This document shows, piece by piece, positions 7,626-11,412 of a DNA stretch of 11,412 nt (positions are counted from its first letter, which is position 1; the number at the start of each line of letters is the position of its first letter). Below the pieces are notes generated by a model that was not told where the DNA came from, ran no database searches, and saw only the letters and a program-made list of their open reading frames with translations. This DNA is from Chloroflexota bacterium (GTDB lineage: Bacteria > Chloroflexota > Anaerolineae > Anaerolineales > UBA4823): positions 1 to 11,412 of the forward strand of contig DAOVCZ010000037.1 of NCBI GenBank assembly GCA_030669775.1, given 5' to 3'. The position numbers were made by a program, and so were the translations under genes.

Positions 7626-7678
7626 CCCGGTGTATCTTCTCCATCCTCAATTACCCAAGTTGGAATAGATCCACCGGG
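7626..7678. repeat. Inverted repeat between the HdeD-DUF4332 and ACT genes
   Basis: CCCGGTGTATCT (7626-7637) pairs with AGATCCACCGGG (7667-7678) in eleven of twelve positions, with a 29-base loop. It lies just beyond the HdeD-DUF4332 stop codon. No T-run follows, so it may be a factor-dependent terminator, an RNA-stabilising hairpin or a regulator site for the next gene. Confidence 0.4.
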
Positions 7679-7727
7679 CAATCGTTGTCAAACAATTTAC
7701 TAATCTGCTGACCTTGAGACTGCTCCC

Positions 7728-8123
7728 GTGGAGAATTTTCCATTAAAGAAGTTAATCCTTTCCACCATCCAGGATCGCTTCGCTATCTGTCAACTTGCAC
7801 CTCAGTCACCGGTCCCTGGATGGGTTTATGATAGCGTTTTTTTCTCCATTACTCGAACCCATGATAAACTATCGATCATCTGCCCGGAAGCGAATGTCCC
7901 CGAGAACATCATCAGTAATTGTGGCTGGCGGGTGTATAAAATTAAAGGTCAATTTGATTTCAATGAAATCGGAGTATTAAATTCAATTACAACCCCATTA
8001 GCAAAGGCACAAATAAGTTTACTCACCATCTCAACTTTTGATACTGATTACATTCTCATTCAAGAATCACATTTTGATCAAGCTCGATTAATTCTTAAAA
8101 ACGCTGGTCACCAAATTGATTGA
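7728..8123 (+). CDS. Small ACT-domain protein (ACT_7 / COG3603-like)
   Basis: A 131-aa soluble protein of the short double-ACT family. Family-typical motifs are seen in order: VFFSITRTHDKLSIICPE (37-54), GWRVYKIKGQFDF (66-78), then IGVLNSITTPLAKAQISLL (81-99) and ISTFDTDYILIQE (101-113). ACT domains bind small ligands, usually amino acids, and often regulate enzymes; stand-alone members of this group have no established reaction. The length matches the family. The start chosen is GTG at 7728 and it has no strong ribosome binding site, but the conserved N-terminal segment LxxxxxxFAICQL needs a start near here. No partner enzyme lies beside it, so its ligand cannot be inferred. Confidence 0.85.
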   Translation: MENFPLKKLILSTIQDRFAICQLAPQSPVPGWVYDSVFFSITRTHDKLSIICPEANVPENIISNCGWRVYKIKGQFDFNEIGVLNSITTPLAKAQISLLTISTFDTDYILIQESHFDQARLILKNAGHQID

Positions 8124-8228
8124 GGGTTCAAAACCCGCTTATGTAGTGTTTCTCTCTAAATTCATCCAACCAATCTACGGGATACAGAATTTATCAAATG
8201 CTTCACGAAAACCATGAAAGGTTCGGTA

Positions 8229-8234
8229 TATAAT
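8229..8234 (+). promoter_or_regulatory. Consensus -10 box next to the DUF2277 start (possible leaderless mRNA)
   Basis: A perfect TATAAT ends six bases before the ATG at 8241, so transcription from it would begin at or next to the start codon and give a leaderless mRNA. No good -35 is seen at 17 bases, and the area is AT-rich, which tempers the call. Confidence 0.4.
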
Positions 8235-8240
8235 AATCAA

Positions 8241-8450
8241 ATGTGTCGCTCAATTAAGAAATTACGAGATCCAAAACATCTTCCGGTCGAAGAGGAAATT
8301 CGCGCTGCAGCTTTACAGTACATCAGAAAGGTGAGCGGTTACCGGCAGCCTTCACTGATCAACCAGCTTGCCTTCGCGCAGGCTGTGATTGAGGTCGCCT
8401 CATCACCCGCACATTGCTGGAAAAATTCAACTGAACGCTCCAATAAATAA
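8241..8450 (+). CDS. DUF2277 family protein with frameshifted C-terminus
   Basis: The family begins with MCRxIKxL. Here MCRSIKKLRDP starts at the ATG at 8241, so an in-frame ATG 27 bases upstream is not preferred. The body EEIRAAALQYIRKVSGYRQPS and AFAQAVIEVA matches DUF2277, a short protein family of unknown function. After VAS the frame reads PAHCWKNSTERSNK, unlike the family. Shifting by one base at about 8400-8405 gives TRTLLEKFN and a stop at 8432-8434, which restores the family's usual TR-x-LL ending. So either one base has been lost here (mutation) or it is a sequencing error; the corrected product would be about 65 residues. No Shine-Dalgarno is present close to the ATG. Confidence 0.8.
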   Translation: MCRSIKKLRDPKHLPVEEEIRAAALQYIRKVSGYRQPSLINQLAFAQAVIEVASSPAHCWKNSTERSNK

Positions 8451-8515
8451 TCTCCTTACTCCACACCAAACTAATAATGATTGTTGGATCGATAATTGCT
8501 GAAAGCTGAACAAAC

Positions 8516-9385
8516 ATGAATTCACTCACTCTTGATCATATTATTCTAGTTGTTAGCGATCTCCAGGTTGCTACCCGACAATTCAACCAACTTGGTTTCT
8601 CAGTTATTGCTGGTGGTATCCACACTGAAGGACTGACCCATAACGCACTGGTCCCTTTCCCAGATGGCACTTATCTCGAGCTCTTAGCAACCACTCGCTC
8701 ATCCACCTTACGGACTTTAGGCCTTCTCAAACGATTGCGCTTGCTCGGTATTTACGCTTCCAATGAGACCGCGATAGGACGCAGGTTAATTGAAGATCTA
8801 GCCAGTGGCGTTGGTATGAATGACTATGCGCTTCTATCACTGGACTTGCGGCACCAAGTTAATTCAGCTAAGGAGCGCGGTGCATTTTTTACCGATCCCA
8901 ACCCAGGTGGGCGATTGCGCCCTGATGGAAAGGAGATTACCTGGCGAACTGCTGTACCCCCGTCACTCGACCTGCCGTTTTTGATAGATGATCTCACTCC
9001 TAGAGAGATTCGCGTACCTGTTGTGGAAGAAAATTACCATTCAAATGGCATATTGGGCATCAATGGCCTGACGATCTTAGTCTCTAACCTGGTTGAAAGT
9101 ATGGCTCACTACCGTGCTCTTCTCGGTGATGACCCAGTCACCCAACCCCATTATCCCCAACCCGGAACCCAATCCTGTGAATTCTCTTTGGACACCCGTT
9201 TTCTCTCAATTCTCACTCCTCTCCCGGGAAATTCAGCTTTGCGCAGTTTACTCAAACGCCGGGTCGCCAGACCGCTGGGAATCTTTTTTCGAACAGTAGA
9301 AAATGGACAGGGCGACCTCCTTTCTCTGACTTATCTCCCAGAAAGAGGCGCCACACTTTCCCGCTCTCGCGTACTCTTATCCTAA
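8516..9385 (+). CDS. VOC superfamily protein, Glyoxalase_3-like
   Basis: A 289-aa protein made of two vicinal-oxygen-chelate halves. The N-terminal half is well conserved: LDHIILVVSDL (6-16), then FNQLGFSVIAGGIHTEGLTHNALV (23-46) and FPDGTYLELLA (48-58), with His8 and Glu55 as likely metal ligands and His36 nearby. The second half (about 181-275) starts INGLTILVSNLVESMAHYRALLG, where the usual metal-binding His of LDH is replaced by Asn, and ends in a weakly conserved strand. It therefore seems degenerate as a metal site. VOC members include lyases, dioxygenases and resistance proteins; no specific reaction can be given. The ribosome binding site is weak (GAAAG at 8501-8505). Neighbours give no pathway clue. 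Confidence 0.82.
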   Translation: MNSLTLDHIILVVSDLQVATRQFNQLGFSVIAGGIHTEGLTHNALVPFPDGTYLELLATTRSSTLRTLGLLKRLRLLGIYASNETAIGRRLIEDLASGVGMNDYALLSLDLRHQVNSAKERGAFFTDPNPGGRLRPDGKEITWRTAVPPSLDLPFLIDDLTPREIRVPVVEENYHSNGILGINGLTILVSNLVESMAHYRALLGDDPVTQPHYPQPGTQSCEFSLDTRFLSILTPLPGNSALRSLLKRRVARPLGIFFRTVENGQGDLLSLTYLPERGATLSRSRVLLS

Positions 9386-9423
9386 TCCTTAACGACCTTT
9401 ATTGGAATTTGAAGTGATCATCT

Positions 9424-9454
9424 TTGACATGGAATTAAGATGATAAAATTTATC
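9424..9454 (+). promoter_or_regulatory. Possible promoter/operator region of the serine protease operon
   Basis: TTGACA (9424-9429) is followed by an extended -10-like TGATAAAAT (9441-9449), but the spacing is only 14 bases, short for sigma-70. GATAAA-A-TTTATC (9442-9454) is a perfect inverted repeat overlapping the -10 and could be an operator. Other parts of the 9386-9535 gap show only the hairpin listed separately. Confidence 0.35.
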
Positions 9455-9500
9455 AGGTTACTGTTATTGAAATAGCTATTTATTAGTCCTGTAATTGTTT

Positions 9501-9519
9501 CTTCGGATTTCATCCGGAG
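9501..9519 (+). promoter_or_regulatory. Hairpin immediately upstream of the protease ribosome binding site
   Basis: CTTCGGAT (9501-9508) pairs with ATCCGGAG (9512-9519), giving eight pairs including one T-G wobble around a TTC loop. It stands four bases before AGGAGGA (9524-9530), the strong ribosome binding site of the protease. No T-run follows. It may stabilise the mRNA or tune ribosome access. Confidence 0.45.
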
Positions 9520-9535
9520 ATTCAGGAGGAAAATC

Positions 9536-10543
9536 GTGTCCCCCACAGATGATATCAAACAGGTTAAGGAAGCCTCAAAAGATAATCTTTTAGCAATGCA
9601 GAACGTCGTAGGTGTGGGAGTTGGCTACCAGATAAAAGGTGGCGAGCAAACTGGTAATTATGCGATTGTAGTCATGGTGACCCGTAAGTTGCCATTACCC
9701 GCTCTCGCCCCCAATGCCATCCTACCGAAAAACGTTGATGGGGTCACAATAGATGTGATCGAAGTAGGTGAGCTACGTGCCTTACAAGCCCGGACAGATC
9801 GCTGGAGACCTGCACCAGGCGGGATCAGCATCGGTCATTATAAAATCACCGCTGGCACTTTCGGTGCAATAGTCCGGGATAAGAAATCCGGAGATCGTCT
9901 GATCCTCTCCAATAATCATGTAATAGCCAATAGTAATGACGCTGATCCCGGAGATCAAGTTCTCCAGCCGGGACCTATAGATGGCGGCTCTCCAGATGTT
10001 GATACAATCGCCCATCTCGATCGATTCTGTCCCATCGAATTCGCAACTGAGCCCGGAACATGCGATATAGCGGATACTTATGCCAGTTTGGGAAACGCAG
10101 TTGCTGGTTTACTTGGTTCAAAACATCGGGTGAATACTCAGCAATCGGATCCTCAAGCTGTCAATCTGGTCGATGCAGCACTTGCGAAACCTATAAATGA
10201 TAGCGATGTATTAGATGAGATCCTCGAAATAGGCAATATCGAGGGCAGCGAAGAAGGATTGTTGGGTATGTCGATCCGCAAGTCTGGTCGCACGACCAGC
10301 TTTACCACGAGTCAGATCAATTTGATTAATGCTACTGTGGACGTCAACTACGGCAGTGACCGCACGGCCCGTTTTGAAAACCAGTTCGTCAGTGGTCCGA
10401 TGTCCCAGGGTGGTGATTCAGGATCTTTGCTTGTCGCCGGTGATTCACAACATGCGGTTGGTCTCCTGTTTGCTGGTTCAAATCAATCAACCATTTTCAA
10501 TCCTTTCCAGGCGGTGCTTGATTGCTTGGAGGTGGAAATATGA
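9536..10543 (+). CDS. Trypsin-fold serine protease with N-terminal accessory domain
   Basis: A 335-aa protein. An N-terminal domain (about 10-82) contains NVVGVGVGYQ, AIVVMVTRKLP and VTIDVIEVGEL. The rest is a chymotrypsin-like protease domain: TFGAIVRDKKSGDRLILSNNHV with His128, a likely catalytic Asp213 in LVDAALA, RKSGRTT (248-254), and GGDSGSLL with nucleophile Ser295. The layout matches bacterial trypsin-like proteases akin to plant NAL1. No signal peptide is visible, so it is probably cytoplasmic unless exported unusually. The start is GTG at 9536, fixed by AGGAGGA at 9524-9530 with five bases between. Its stop overlaps the ATG of the next gene, which encodes a free copy of its N-terminal domain, so the two are co-translated. 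Substrate unknown; catalytic residues are all present. Confidence 0.85.
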   Translation: MSPTDDIKQVKEASKDNLLAMQNVVGVGVGYQIKGGEQTGNYAIVVMVTRKLPLPALAPNAILPKNVDGVTIDVIEVGELRALQARTDRWRPAPGGISIGHYKITAGTFGAIVRDKKSGDRLILSNNHVIANSNDADPGDQVLQPGPIDGGSPDVDTIAHLDRFCPIEFATEPGTCDIADTYASLGNAVAGLLGSKHRVNTQQSDPQAVNLVDAALAKPINDSDVLDEILEIGNIEGSEEGLLGMSIRKSGRTTSFTTSQINLINATVDVNYGSDRTARFENQFVSGPMSQGGDSGSLLVAGDSQHAVGLLFAGSNQSTIFNPFQAVLDCLEVEI

Positions 10544-10821
10544 ACCAAGAGGCCGACAATCAAGATCTGAAATCCACCACTGAACACATCATGTCAGTCA
10601 TGCAGGCTCATAAAGGAGAACTGCTATCAAAACCCAATGTAGTTGGTGTTGCAGTCGGTTTTCAACAGATTGATGGTGAATCTACCCAAACTCTAGCATT
10701 GGTCGTCATGGTGGATCATAAGGTCCCTCAGAACTTACTGAAACCAGAGCAACAAATTCCAGCCATGATTGAAGACGTTCCGATTGATGTGCAAGAAATA
10801 GGGGAGATCTCGGCTTATTAA
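10540..10821 (+). CDS. Stand-alone homologue of the protease N-terminal domain
   Basis: A 93-aa protein starting at ATG 10540, overlapping the protease stop as ATGA, with GGAGGTGG at 10528-10535 as ribosome binding site. An earlier in-frame start at 10522 is less likely because this site lies inside it. The sequence mirrors residues 23-82 of the protease: NVVGVAVGFQ (8 of 10 identical), ALVVMVDHKVP (7 of 11) and VPIDVQEIGEISA (8 of 13). An extra 30-residue N-terminus looks helical. It holds no protease residues. By analogy with propeptides and their free copies it might inhibit, fold or dock the protease, but this is inference; it may equally be a partner for oligomerisation. Overlapping genes imply translational coupling and near-equal amounts. 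Confidence 0.82.
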   Translation: MNQEADNQDLKSTTEHIMSVMQAHKGELLSKPNVVGVAVGFQQIDGESTQTLALVVMVDHKVPQNLLKPEQQIPAMIEDVPIDVQEIGEISAY

Positions 10822-10856
10822 CATTTTTATAATAATTTGTTTGAGGAGAAGACTGA

Positions 10857-11412
10857 ATAATTACAAAAAGCTTACTTATTGAATTCATAGGTACATTCGC
10901 ACTTATTTTTATCGGTGCAGGAGCGGTTGCATTAGGAGTTGGGGGATTAATTGGAGCGGCATATGCCCACGGTCTTACCTTATTGGTTATCGGTTATGCC
11001 TATGGATACATATCTGGTGCGCATATAAACCCAGCTGTTACCATCGGACTTTGGAACGGAAAAGTGGTTGATACTGTTCACCGCCTTATAATATGTTGTT
11101 GTTCAGTTAATCGCTGGGATGTTGCTGCGCTTGTTCATAACAATATTCTAAGAGGGACACAAAGTGGACTAGGTGCGACCAGGTTGGCACCTAGTCTATC
11201 CTCGATCCAGGTCGTTGTCCTGGAGGTAATATTAACATTTTTCTTGGTTAACACGGTCTACAACACGGCGTTTAGTGGAAAAGCCGGGAATTTCGCCCCA
11301 GCAGCGATTGATCTGATGTGGCATTCAGTATCCTGATGGGAAATCCAATTACTGGGGCATCCATAAATCCAGCTCGTACCCTGGGACCCGATGCTGTCAC
11401 CGGCAATTATCA
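10857..11412 (+). pseudogene. Aquaporin/MIP channel gene with lost start and several frameshifts (runs off the window)
   Basis: Aquaporin-like membrane channel. ITKSLLIEFIGTFALIFIGAGAVAL, AYAHGLTL and SGAHINPAVT (first NPA at 11028-11036) are in one frame. After a stop at 10854-10856 that frame has no ATG or GTG: GAGGAGA (10843-10849) points to ATA at 10857 or ATT at 10860, with the first TTG only at 10983. At about 11091 one extra base moves the sense into the next frame, which reads YVVVQLIAGM (11092-11121). One missing base at about 11122-11124 restores the first frame (AALVHNNIL...TQSGLGAT...LTFFLVNTVYNT...SGKAGNFAP). Near 11310-11315 another lost base shifts the end, AFSILMGNPITGASINPARTLGP, with the second NPA at 11366-11374, into a third frame. 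As written the product stops at 11336. It is either a decaying gene or poor sequence; it follows the small protease-domain gene by 35 bases. Confidence 0.85.

Noticed and set aside
8122..8138. T-arm-like sequence (GGG TTCAAAA CCC) suggesting a tRNA
   Set aside because: No matching acceptor, D or anticodon arms upstream or downstream, and the upstream part would lie inside the ACT gene. It is at most a weak GGGTT/AACCC hairpin after that gene.
8214..8240. Upstream ATG as start of the DUF2277 protein
   Set aside because: It adds nine residues absent from the family, whose members begin MCR, and it would place the TATAAT inside the coding region.
10828..10833. TATAAT box as a separate promoter for the aquaporin gene
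   Set aside because: The area is simply AT-rich, no -35 is visible, and the gene could be read through from the protease pair.

Overview
The window looks like a chromosomal stretch from an uncultivated Chloroflexota bacterium, most likely Anaerolineae. This is inferred from gene content, not from a marker gene. The pointers are lipoproteins with a lipobox but no other Gram-negative envelope genes, a surface lipoprotein with 'G-x-PISE...QYFENL' repeats, an HdeD-like membrane protein fused to a DUF4332 helix-hairpin-helix tail, a DUF2277 protein, and a c-di-GMP-I aptamer. Base composition is moderate, and most genes are single transcription units or short pairs.

Left part (1-4045): a large gingipain-like (C25/caspase-fold) cysteine peptidase reads rightwards. 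It converges on a leftward lipoprotein gene that ends in a clear intrinsic terminator. The lipoprotein has a long leader. On its strand the leader carries a well-formed c-di-GMP-I (GEMM-I) riboswitch aptamer, with a plausible promoter starting almost exactly at the aptamer and a 9-bp inverted repeat around the promoter's -35 region. The surface lipoprotein is therefore probably controlled by c-di-GMP.

Middle part (4046-8123): a divergent 769-aa lipoprotein of unrecognised function, then the HdeD-DUF4332 fusion with its own promoter and strong ribosome binding site, then a small ACT-domain protein starting at GTG.

Right part (8124-11412): a DUF2277 protein that appears leaderless and whose conserved C-terminal tail has been thrown out of frame; a VOC/Glyoxalase_3-type protein; a trypsin-fold serine protease; and, overlapping it by ATGA, a small protein that is a free-standing copy of the protease's own N-terminal domain. 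Last is an aquaporin/glycerol-channel gene. It lacks a normal start codon and carries a compensating pair of indels plus a further frameshift, so it is a pseudogene or poorly sequenced.

The two observations most worth following are the riboswitch-controlled repeat lipoprotein and the protease plus stand-alone N-domain pair. No CRISPR array, transposon, tRNA or rRNA was seen.
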